A stretch of 64,000 nucleotides of DNA from CAVVAL01 sp963742725 (GTDB lineage Bacteria > Actinomycetota > Actinomycetes > Mycobacteriales > Cryptosporangiaceae): contig CAVUMX010000001.1 in NCBI GenBank assembly GCA_963742725.1, positions 1-64,000 on the forward strand, read 5' to 3'. Positions 17,132 to 24,623 of the stretch are shown one piece after another (the stretch's first letter is position 1; each line of letters starts with the position of its first letter). A program made the translations under genes and the position numbers. The notes beneath the pieces are model-generated. The model had not been told where the DNA came from. It was given only the letters and a program-made list of their open reading frames with translations, and did not search any database.

Positions 17132-17380
17132 ATGACCAACACGACACAGCTCTCCGCAGACCGTCACAGCGATTCCACCAGCACCTGCACCCACAGCCCG
17201 CAGTGCCCGGCGTTCGACGCGCCGGACCACGACGCGGCTCGAGTCGTCGCGAGCCACCCCGAGCAGGGCTGGAACCTTCTGTGCAACGGCGTGGTGATCT
17301 TCGAAGACACCGGCGAGATCCTCCCGAACGGCACCACCATCGCCCCACACCGACCCGCGGTTCTGCCCGAGGCGGCGTGA
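17132..17380 (+). CDS. DUF5999 family small protein
   Basis: 82 residues, starting at the ATG at 17132 behind GAGGAGGTGAGAGCG. The conserved core CTHSPQCPAFDAPDHDAAR, then HPEQGWNLLCNGVV, FEDTGEILPNGT and APHRP, is that of DUF5999, a small soluble family common in actinomycetes with no known function. Two cysteines in C-x5-C and a third in LLCNG are kept, so a metal or redox role is possible but unproven. It stands 65 bases upstream of the IclR gene, on the same strand. Confidence 0.8.
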   Translation: MTNTTQLSADRHSDSTSTCTHSPQCPAFDAPDHDAARVVASHPEQGWNLLCNGVVIFEDTGEILPNGTTIAPHRPAVLPEAA

Positions 17381-17445
17381 CACCGAACTACGCGCATATG
17401 CGGGACCCGACGAACGCCGAACGAGCAGCCAGGGAGTGAGCAACC

Positions 17446-18261
17446 ATGGTTATCCTGCGGGACTACGACACAGACAACACTCTGACCGCCACTGCCACCG
17501 CCAGCCGGGCAGTGGTCGAAAAGGCCTTCATGATCCTCGAGGCCTGGGAGCATCAGCGCGAGATCGTCGGCGTCTCAGAGGTCGCGCGCCGCACCGGACT
17601 CGCTAAGTCGACCGCACATCGCCTCCTTCGCATCCTCGAGTCGTCCGCCGTGATTGAGCGCGCCGGTAACGGATACCGCTGCGGAAAGCGGCTCGACACC
17701 ATCGCTCCGCTGCTCTTTCCAGCACACCAGCCCGAACTACGCGACAACGTCCTCCCGTTCATGCAGGACCTGTACGAGCTGACTCATGAAACGGTGCACC
17801 TCGGCATTCTGCGCGGCACCCAGGTTTATCTCGCAGAGAAGCTCCACGGCCACCGCCGCAGTCCGCTCCGAACCCGCATCGGGAGCGCACTCCCCATGCA
17901 CTCCACCGCACTGGGCAAGGTGTTGCTCGCGTACTCCCCACGCAGTGTCCGCGGCCAGTGCTTCGCCCTGGACCTTCCCGCGTACACCTCCTCGACGGTG
18001 ACACAGCCCCTGCAGCTCGACGCCGAACTTCGCAGGGTCCTGCGCGAAGGTGCCGCTTACGACCGGCGGGAGACGCATCACGAGGTCAGCTGCGTCGCCG
18101 CTCCGGTGCTCGACACAAATGGCCATGCTGTCAGCGCCATCTCCATCAGCGGGCCGACCGACCGATTCAATCCGGCGACTGTCGTCGCCCCGCTCCGTCG
18201 TGCGGCCCGCGCCGCCTCCCTGGCTCTTGCCGCGCTCGGTACCGACGCGAAGGCTGCGTGA
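17446..18261 (+). CDS. IclR-family transcriptional regulator
   Basis: 271 residues, normal for IclR. The N-terminal winged helix spans about residues 20-80 (EVARRTGLAKSTAHRLLRIL as recognition helix). The C-terminal effector domain contains LYELTHETVHLGIL, GSALPMHSTALGKVLLA, YDRRETHHEVSCVAAPVLD and AISISGPTDRF. IclR proteins act as homodimers sensing small metabolites. The stop overlaps a possible GTG start of the following ECF sigma gene, so the two are probably translationally coupled. The effector is unknown. A role in controlling the sigma gene is inferred from the arrangement. Confidence 0.88.
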   Translation: MVILRDYDTDNTLTATATASRAVVEKAFMILEAWEHQREIVGVSEVARRTGLAKSTAHRLLRILESSAVIERAGNGYRCGKRLDTIAPLLFPAHQPELRDNVLPFMQDLYELTHETVHLGILRGTQVYLAEKLHGHRRSPLRTRIGSALPMHSTALGKVLLAYSPRSVRGQCFALDLPAYTSSTVTQPLQLDAELRRVLREGAAYDRRETHHEVSCVAAPVLDTNGHAVSAISISGPTDRFNPATVVAPLRRAARAASLALAALGTDAKAA

Positions 18262-18266
18262 CCACC

Positions 18267-18887
18267 ATGACCATCACGGCCACCATCCAGCGCGCCCATC
18301 TCACCTCCGTTCGAACAGGCGCGGACGTCGAGACACCAGCAGTACAGCGTCATAGCGTCATGGATGACACCCAGATGGAAAGGCTGTACAGCCGGTACGG
18401 GCGAACGCTGCACCGATACCTACTCACACTGACCTTCGGCGACCAGCACCTAGCCGAAGACCTCCTCCAAGAAGTGCTCCTGCGCGCCTGGCGTACCCCG
18501 GAGCTGGTCAACGACCGCAGCGACAGCGCTCGTGCGTGGCTCACGACCGTCGCCCGCAACATCGTCATCGACCGCCTCCGCCGCAACGGTCGCCGTCCGC
18601 AAGAGGCCAGCGGCGACGTACTGCCGCAGATCGCGGAACCGACCTGTGAAATCGAACGGGTCGTCACTTCCCTCACCGTGCGGGACGCCATGGCGAAGCT
18701 GACGCCCACTCGCCGCGAGATCCTGATCGAGATGTACTTCCGCCAGCGCAGCGTCAACGAGGTGTCCGAGTCGCTCGGCATCCCGGTCGGCACCGTGAAG
18801 TCCCGCGCCTACTACGCGCTCCGTGCCCTGCGAGTTGAGCTCGCAGGTGGATCGGCTGCCGCGACGGTCGAGCAGATGGCCGCGTAA
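18267..18887 (+). CDS. ECF RNA polymerase sigma factor
   Basis: Sigma region 2 carries YLLTLTFGDQHLAEDLLQEV and ARAWLTTVARNIVIDRLRR. Region 4 carries LTPTRREILIEMYFRQRS and LGIPVGTVKSRAYYALRAL. The start is uncertain: ATG 18267 is used, GTG 18258 overlaps the IclR stop and has GAAGG four bases ahead, and ATG 18360 fits the usual ECF N-terminus. No anti-sigma gene follows; the next feature is a terminator. The IclR protein encoded just upstream may be its control input, which would be unusual. It resembles SigL/SigK-type ECF factors, but I cannot assign a group. Confidence 0.85.
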   Translation: MTITATIQRAHLTSVRTGADVETPAVQRHSVMDDTQMERLYSRYGRTLHRYLLTLTFGDQHLAEDLLQEVLLRAWRTPELVNDRSDSARAWLTTVARNIVIDRLRRNGRRPQEASGDVLPQIAEPTCEIERVVTSLTVRDAMAKLTPTRREILIEMYFRQRSVNEVSESLGIPVGTVKSRAYYALRALRVELAGGSAAATVEQMAA

Positions 18888-18906
18888 CAAAGCGGCGGTA
18901 GTCCTC

Positions 18907-18960
18907 CCGAGGGCCACCATGGTGTCCGGCGATCGATTCGGACTCCGTGGTGGCCCTCGG
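18907..18960 (+). terminator. Terminator after the ECF sigma gene
   Basis: A perfect 13-base stem (18907-18919 with 18948-18960). Its loop contains a second 5-base stem (18924-18928 with 18939-18943). It begins 20 bases after the sigma stop. Confidence 0.7.
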
Positions 18961-19204
18961 TGCTGTCGGCCGTGCCCGGGGCGAGTAGGTGGACACCATC
19001 GGCAGGGAGTTCTCCACCCCTCCACGCGACTGCGGATCGAAGTGCTCCCTTAGGGCGGGGCCGCCGGCGCCCAGCTCGCCGCCGTCGACATCGCATGCAC
19101 ACTTGGGCCCGACGAGGGCGGGCAATGCGGAAGCTGGCCCGACGGCGCGCCGAGCGGTAGTTGTGCTGGCGGGTACTCGAGCCTGTGCTTGACCAGCCAC
19201 GAAG

Positions 19205-19236
19205 AGGCGCTCGGCTGAGAACCAAGCCGAGCGCCT
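19205..19236 (+). terminator. Intrinsic terminator with T-rich tail
   Basis: A perfect 12-base stem (AGGCGCTCGGCT and its complement), an 8-base loop and a TTCTTT tail on the plus strand. The stretch 18961-19204 before it contains no convincing gene, so this may end a small RNA or back up the terminator at 18907. Confidence 0.75.
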
Positions 19237-19406
19237 TTCTTTGAGCTCCACCCGCAAACAGGCTGATCATGAGTGCACGTACACCGATAGGCCGGTCAGA
19301 TTTGGGCGGACCGCTTCCGCACCGCAGCGCGCAGCCTCAGGGGTCGTGGGTGCAACTCCCGCGGAGGCCCGAGACTGCCTGGCCGAGCAAGCTCCGCACG
19401 AACAAC

Positions 19407-19457
19407 GCAAAAGTCCGCCAGCCGGACGCCCAGGAAAAGGGGCGCCGACTGGCGGAC
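19407..19457 (-). terminator. Intrinsic terminator of the M23 peptidase gene
   Basis: A 9-base perfect stem (19413-19421 with 19449-19457) and a 27-base loop, with TTTTGCG following on the minus strand. It lies 54 bases beyond the M23 stop. Confidence 0.65.
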
Positions 19458-19510
19458 GGGCTCCGCCGGTCAGCAGGGGGAGTGCCAACCGGCGGAATAC
19501 TCAGAGCCGT

Positions 19511-20287
19511 TCAGCGGAGCCAGCGCCGCGGGTCGGCCGGGGAGCCGTTCACCCGCACCTCGAAGTGCAGGTGAGCGCCGGTCGAGGCGCCGGTCGAGCC
19601 GACGTAGCCGATGACCTGGTCGCGCTGGACCAGGCGTCCGCCCTCGGTGGCGAGCTTGGACTGGTGGGCGTAGCAGGTGACGACCCGGCGGCCACGCAGC
19701 TTGCCGTGGTCGACGCAGGTATAGAAGCCGTAACCGCCGCTCCAGCCGGCCTTGACGACACGTCCGCGTTCAGCAGCGCGGATCGGCGTGCCCTTCCCTG
19801 CCACAATGTCGATGCCCGCGTGCAGCTGGTCGACGTTGTAGAAGGGGTCGTGACGGTAGCCGAAAAGGCTGGAGATAGGCCCGCGCACAGGTAGGGCGAG
19901 CGGCGTCGTCGGTTTGCGGACCGGCGCCTTACGCGTGACGCGCGTCCGAGCCTTGGCGACGTTCCTCGGAGGGGCCCCCTTCGGGACCACCTTCTTCGCC
20001 GTCGGCTTCTTGATCACCTCGACGGGCGGAGCCGTAGGTGCGATCAGTGCGCTGATACTCGGCGTCGGCGACACGCTCAGAGCCGGAATCAGGGTGGCGC
20101 GCACGTCGGGGGTATCAGTCGCGGCCCGTGCGGATTTCTCGCCGTCCGGCAGCGCGAGCTGCACGAGCCCGAGGGCCACCACCAGCACCAACGCCAACCC
20201 GCACGTCATGGTCAGACCCCGCCATTGAGCGGAATGCGCTGCGCTCTCTTCCGGGCGAATGGCACGTCTCCACCACGTCCAGAACAT
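19511..20287 (-). CDS. Membrane-anchored M23 (LytM) family metallopeptidase
   Basis: 258 residues from the ATG at 20287 (GAGG seven bases upstream). One N-terminal membrane segment (LTMTCGLALVLVVALGLVQLAL) follows a short cytoplasmic tail with several Trp and Arg. A Pro/Thr/Lys-rich, very basic linker (APPRNVAKARTRVTRKAPVR) leads to the C-terminal M23 domain: LFGYRHDPF, LHAGIDIVAGKGTPIRAA, CYAHQSKL, VGSTGASTGAHLHFEVRVNG. The zinc ligands H-x3-D and H-x-H are present. Such proteins cleave peptidoglycan cross-bridges or activate amidases at the envelope. It is transcribed alone and ends at the hairpin at 19407-19457. Confidence 0.9.
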   Translation of the reverse strand: MFWTWWRRAIRPEESAAHSAQWRGLTMTCGLALVLVVALGLVQLALPDGEKSARAATDTPDVRATLIPALSVSPTPSISALIAPTAPPVEVIKKPTAKKVVPKGAPPRNVAKARTRVTRKAPVRKPTTPLALPVRGPISSLFGYRHDPFYNVDQLHAGIDIVAGKGTPIRAAERGRVVKAGWSGGYGFYTCVDHGKLRGRRVVTCYAHQSKLATEGGRLVQRDQVIGYVGSTGASTGAHLHFEVRVNGSPADPRRWLR

Positions 20288-20747
20288 GTCAATCCTCTTC
20301 TCGTCGGCTGCGCACATCCCCTCTTTCGGGATGCCGATGCATTCCGGCGCCGAGTTTCAGCGCGTCGGCTGTCCCTCTCACTACGTAGCGGACGAGAACC
20401 GCGGTCAGGTGACGTATCTCTCCTGAACCCTCAGTGGAATAGGCGGGTGTTATGAATCCATCACAACGAATAGACCAGCCATCGGGGCACGGTGAGCGCC
20501 GTCATCCCGCTTTGGTGCGCACCGAACTGCACCGCGACATCGAACTCCCCGCACTCGTCCGTGGGTGGTGCCTGAAACCATGACCCGCCGCGGATGTCTG
20601 ATTGTCGGAGGTCGTACCAGCGTGCCACGGACGCAAGCATGGTGACGGCGAGTAGCCGTTCGGCGCCTGTTTATTGCCGTATTCAGCTACATTATGGGGC
20701 AGATAGGTCCCGTGGGGCGAGTAGTGTGGCTCACGTTTCCACCCTGA
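20288..20747. other. Intergenic region, no convincing gene
   Basis: 460 bases that should hold the M23 promoter and that of the small plus-strand frame at 20748. An AT-richer patch near 20668-20700 may be a promoter. No recognisable coding signature is present. Confidence 0.4.
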
Positions 20748-20963
20748 GTGATCCAGCCGCACTGGCTGGTGCGTAGTGGAGGCATGGATACAGCGAAGCC
20801 CATAGTGGCCCACAGGAAGAACGTCGGCACTGCCGACGCGGCCCCTGCCACGGTGCAGGCCGACCAGGTACCCCCGCTGCCCTTCGTGGCCAGCGGGCAG
20901 CTCGTCGACGACATCGTCGACGAAGCGATTAGCAATCGCCTCATCCTGGCCCTCGCCTCGTAG
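20748..20963 (+). CDS. Possible small protein, unknown function
   Basis: 71 codons from GTG 20748, or 59 residues from ATG 20784. Third codon positions are about 84% G/C, matching real genes here, and the frame ends 22 bases before a strong hairpin. The C-terminus (ASGQLVDDIVDEAISNRLILAL) could form an amphipathic helix. No ribosome site with good spacing precedes either start, so the call is tentative. Confidence 0.4.
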   Translation: MIQPHWLVRSGGMDTAKPIVAHRKNVGTADAAPATVQADQVPPLPFVASGQLVDDIVDEAISNRLILALAS

Positions 20964-20985
20964 CTGACGACCCCCGCCGACAAAA

Positions 20986-21021
20986 TGACGGTGGTTTCCG
21001 CAATAGCGGAAACCACCGTCA
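20986..21021 (-). terminator. Strong hairpin terminator between convergent genes
   Basis: A perfect 16-base stem (20986-21001 with 21006-21021) and a 4-base loop, followed by TTTTG on the minus strand. It ends the acyl-CoA carboxylase gene 19 bases after its stop and could also serve the small plus-strand frame. Confidence 0.88.
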
Positions 21022-21040
21022 CTCAATGCGGACCGATCCG

Positions 21041-22462
21041 CTAGAGCGGGGTGTTGGTGTGCAGGCCGCGTCCGGGCGGGGCGGCGGCGAGGGCCTCCGC
21101 GAGCCGCCGCCGCGTCTGGGCCGGATCGATCACCGCGTCGACCACACCGAGTTCGACGGCGCGGTCCACGCCGCCGGCGGTGCGCTCCTGCTCGATGACG
21201 AGTTCCGCGCGCAGCGCCTCGCGGTGCTCCTCCGGCGCAGCGGCCAGCTTCTTACGGTGCAGGATGTTGACCGCGGCCGAGGCGCCCATGACGGCCACCT
21301 CCGCGCCCGGCCACGCGTAGACAGCCGTGGCACCCAGCGAGCGCGAGTTCATCGCGATGTACGCGCCGCCGTAGGCCTTGCGCGTCACCAGAGTGACGCG
21401 CGGCACCACCGACTGCGCAAACGCGTGTAGCAGCTTCGCGCCGCGGCGCAGCACGCCCTCGATCTCCTGGCCAAGACCGGGCAGGTAACCCGGCACGTCG
21501 ACAACGACCACCAGCGGCAAGCCGAACGCGTCGCACATCCGCACGAACCGCGCCGCCTTCTCCGCCGAGATCGAGTCGAGGCAGCCGCCCAGGCGCAGCG
21601 GGTTGTTGGCGAGCACGCCGACGGTGTGGCCGCCGAGACGGCCGAGCGCCGTGACGATGTTCGGCGCCCATTTCGCCTGCAGCTCCACCGAGGTGCCGTC
21701 GTAGAGGCCGCGTACGAGCGGCCGCACGTCGTAGGCGCGGTTGGCCTGCTCGGGCAGCCGCGCGGACAGGTCCGGGCCGTCCTCCAGCATGGTGAGGCTG
21801 AACTGGCCGCGATGCCCCAGCAGGGATGCAAGCTCGCGGGCGCGCTCGATCGCAGCAGCGTCGCTGGACTCCGTCACGTGCACGACGCCGGACTTGCCAT
21901 GCGTACCTGGGCCGCCGAGCGTCTCCATGTCGACCTGCTCGCCGGTGACGCTGCGCACCACATCAGGGCCGGTGACGAACGCGCGCCCACCAGGCCCCAT
22001 CACGACGACGTCGGTCAGCGCTGGACCGTACGCGGCACCACCGGCCGACGGGCCCAGCACCACCGAGATCTGCGGCACCCGCCCGGACGCCCGCACCATC
22101 GCAGCGAACACCCGCCCGACACCGTCCAGCGCCTCCACGCCCTCAGCCAGCCGTGCGCCGCCGGAGTGCCACAGACCGACAACGGGGGCGTGTTGCACGA
22201 CCGCGGCGTCGATCGCCTCGACGATCTGTAGGCAGCCCGCGTAGCCGAGCGCGCCACCCATCACGGCGCCATCGGTCGCGTAGGCCACCACGTAGTGTCC
22301 CGCGATGAAGCCATGGCCGACGACCACACCCGTGCCGTCGTGCTCCCCGATGATCCGCAGCGAGCCGGCGTCGAACAGGGACTCGAGGCGCAGCACGGGA
22401 TCGCGAAGGTCCTGCCCAGTCGCGATGCCCCGGACGACGTCGAGGCTGTGCGCGGCAGTCAC
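21041..22462 (-). CDS. Acyl-CoA carboxylase beta (carboxyltransferase) subunit
   Basis: 473 residues from GTG 22462 (GAGGAG six bases upstream). Both carboxyltransferase halves are present: an N-terminal part with LWHSGGARLAEGVEAL and VVLGPSAGGAAYGPAL, and a C-terminal part with NNPLRLGGCLDSISAEKAAR, PGYLPGLGQEIEGVLRRGAK, TRKAYGGAYIAMNS and AWPGAEVAVMGASAAVNILH. It transfers carboxyl from biotin to an acyl-CoA, giving malonyl-, methylmalonyl- or long-chain alpha-carboxyacyl-CoA. At 473 residues it is somewhat shorter than typical PccB/AccD5. It lies directly downstream of a fatty acyl-AMP ligase, recalling the mycobacterial FadD32-AccD4 pair; no alpha subunit is in view. A short upstream frame ends in a 4-base overlap with its GTG. 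Confidence 0.92.
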   Translation of the reverse strand: MTAAHSLDVVRGIATGQDLRDPVLRLESLFDAGSLRIIGEHDGTGVVVGHGFIAGHYVVAYATDGAVMGGALGYAGCLQIVEAIDAAVVQHAPVVGLWHSGGARLAEGVEALDGVGRVFAAMVRASGRVPQISVVLGPSAGGAAYGPALTDVVVMGPGGRAFVTGPDVVRSVTGEQVDMETLGGPGTHGKSGVVHVTESSDAAAIERARELASLLGHRGQFSLTMLEDGPDLSARLPEQANRAYDVRPLVRGLYDGTSVELQAKWAPNIVTALGRLGGHTVGVLANNPLRLGGCLDSISAEKAARFVRMCDAFGLPLVVVVDVPGYLPGLGQEIEGVLRRGAKLLHAFAQSVVPRVTLVTRKAYGGAYIAMNSRSLGATAVYAWPGAEVAVMGASAAVNILHRKKLAAAPEEHREALRAELVIEQERTAGGVDRAVELGVVDAVIDPAQTRRRLAEALAAAPPGRGLHTNTPL

Positions 22463-22628
22463 TGCGGCTCCTCAGTGAAATCGTGGATGGCGGCGAGGAT
22501 CGACATCACCGCCACCGCCGCAAGGGCACCGAGCTGCCAGGTCGCTTCAAGGGAGCCTCCCGCAGAAGATGGTCAGAGACCTCACTACGGGTCCCCGCCG
22601 GAATCGGTTCACCCAGGCGACCAGTTAC

Positions 22629-24431
22629 TCACAACGCATCCCCAACACCGAGCTGATCCGTCACGTACTGCGTGCTGTGATCGTGTGTCCGCACTGATAC
22701 GCGGATCGTGGTCGGCGCGCGCACGACCTCGCCGTTCAGGTAGGCCTGCCGGCACGCGAGCCGACGGACCTTGCCACTTGTGGTCTTGAGCACCGTGCCT
22801 ACCCGGCCGAGGACGACCGCGTGGCAGGCGACGTGGTGCTCCTTGTAGAGCTGTCGCCGGACCGACTCGATCACCTCGTCCGCCTCGGGAATGGACAGCG
22901 TGTCTCGGCGAACCTCGACGAACATCACCAGCGCCTCGCCTTCCTCCGTGCCGACGGCGAAGGACGCCAGCCCACCTGGGCGGACCAGCGGGTGACAGTC
23001 ACGGACGCTTGCTTCGAGGTCCGCCGGATAGAGGTTGCGGCCACGCACGATGATCAGGTCCTTGCAGCGACCGGTGATGAACAACTCGTCGCCGTGAAGG
23101 AAGCCGAGGTCACCGGTCCGCAGATACTCGGCGGTGTCGTTGTCGTCCGCGATACGGGCACGGAAGGTCTCCTGCGACTGCTCTGGCATGCCCCAGTAGC
23201 CGGCGCCCTTGGTTGGCGAGTCCACCCACACCTCGCCCACCTGACCAGCCCCGACCGGGCTGCAGGTGACCGGGTCGACGATACGCAGCCGTTGCCCAGC
23301 CTTGGTGATACGACCACAGCCGTAATGCGTGACCGCGCTTGCGTCGTCGGACTTGACGACACGGCCGGACTCCAGCCCGGCCTTGTCGAGCTTCAGCATC
23401 GCCTTCCCGCCCATCGAAACACTGACGGTGTGCTCGGCGAGGCCGTATGCGGGAAAGAACACGTCCGGAGTGATGCCGGAATCCGCGAAGGCGGCGAAGA
23501 AGGCCTCCATAGTGGACGGCTGGATCGGCTCGGCCGCCGACATGACTGCACGCAGCGCGCTCAGGTCCCACATGGAGCGCTGCTCGGGCGTTGTCTTCCG
23601 GACGGCGACCTCGAACGCGAAGTTCGGGGCCGCTGTGTGCGTGGCCTGAACTCGGGACATTACCTCGAACCAGATGGCTGGGCGCTGCAGGAACGTCATC
23701 GGCGACATCAACGTGGTCCGGGAGTTGCCGGCAATCGTGGACAGGATCACGCTGATCAGCCCCAGATCGTGGTACTGCGGTACCCAGAACACGCCGCGCG
23801 TTTCGGGCCCCAGGCCGAGGTCGGCCGCGTTGGCCACGACCTCATGCGCGAGGTTGCCGTGCGTCATGATCACGCCTTTTGGGGCAGCGGTCGAGCCTGA
23901 GGTGTATTGCAGGAACGCCGGCTCATCCAGGCTGGTCGGCACGTGCCAGGTAACTGACTCACGAGGGTCACGCAACCGGTCCGTGCGGTACCACGGCATT
24001 TCCGGCCAGCTTGGCGTGCCTTTGCTGAACAGGCTGGTGACCGCTGCCGCAGTGCGGGAGCGGTCGTATGCCGTAGTGGACAGCACGCCGCTCGGACCCG
24101 CGTTCGCCGTGATCGCTGAGAAAGTCGCGAGATCCTTCTTCAGCTTGAAGGGGTTAGGCGGATACACCGGTACGGGAATGACGCCCGCTGCCAGACAGCC
24201 CAGGAACGCCTCGATGAAATCTAAAGAAGGCGGATAGACCAGGACCGCGCGATCTCCAGGCAGGAATCCCCAACCGCGCAGCGCCACAGCGACGCGGTCA
24301 GCGGCCGCGCCCAGCTCAGCCACAGTCAACGACATCTCGTCGCGACCTCGCTCGTCGATCCAGGTGAAGATTCGACGATCGGGGAAGGTCTGACGGAGAG
24401 TGAGGAACGACGACAGGATGGTCTCAGTCAC
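22629..24431 (-). CDS. Fatty acyl-AMP ligase (FAAL, FadD32-like)
   Basis: 600 residues, full length for a FAAL. ANL-superfamily motifs are FLQYTSGSTAAPKGVIMTHG (P-loop), VFWVPQYHDLGLISVIL, FPAYGLAEHTVSVS, YLRTGDLGFLHGDELFITGR and KTTSGKVRR near the C-terminus with the catalytic Lys. WVPQYHDLGL and the FAAL-specific insertion after the ATP-binding half point to acyl-adenylate rather than acyl-CoA formation. It would load fatty acids onto a carrier protein or PKS. The carboxylase beta gene follows after 166 bases, but no PKS or carrier protein is adjacent, unlike the mycolate cluster. The partner synthase is probably elsewhere. Confidence 0.92.
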   Translation of the reverse strand: MTETILSSFLTLRQTFPDRRIFTWIDERGRDEMSLTVAELGAAADRVAVALRGWGFLPGDRAVLVYPPSLDFIEAFLGCLAAGVIPVPVYPPNPFKLKKDLATFSAITANAGPSGVLSTTAYDRSRTAAAVTSLFSKGTPSWPEMPWYRTDRLRDPRESVTWHVPTSLDEPAFLQYTSGSTAAPKGVIMTHGNLAHEVVANAADLGLGPETRGVFWVPQYHDLGLISVILSTIAGNSRTTLMSPMTFLQRPAIWFEVMSRVQATHTAAPNFAFEVAVRKTTPEQRSMWDLSALRAVMSAAEPIQPSTMEAFFAAFADSGITPDVFFPAYGLAEHTVSVSMGGKAMLKLDKAGLESGRVVKSDDASAVTHYGCGRITKAGQRLRIVDPVTCSPVGAGQVGEVWVDSPTKGAGYWGMPEQSQETFRARIADDNDTAEYLRTGDLGFLHGDELFITGRCKDLIIVRGRNLYPADLEASVRDCHPLVRPGGLASFAVGTEEGEALVMFVEVRRDTLSIPEADEVIESVRRQLYKEHHVACHAVVLGRVGTVLKTTSGKVRRLACRQAYLNGEVVRAPTTIRVSVRTHDHSTQYVTDQLGVGDAL

Positions 24432-24623
24432 TGGCTGGGCTCCTGGGCGTAAAGCCTCCCGGTGAGGCGACTGCGGGCACCCTAAGCGAGCAGATCCGCA
24501 GTAGGCATCAGTCGCGTGCCGGCTAAAGAGACGCCTTTACGCAGCGTCAGAAAACACGCCCTCAGGACAGCTATTCTTTGCTTCTCGACGACGCAACGTA
24601 AGCGCCCCCGTGGATGACTCTGA

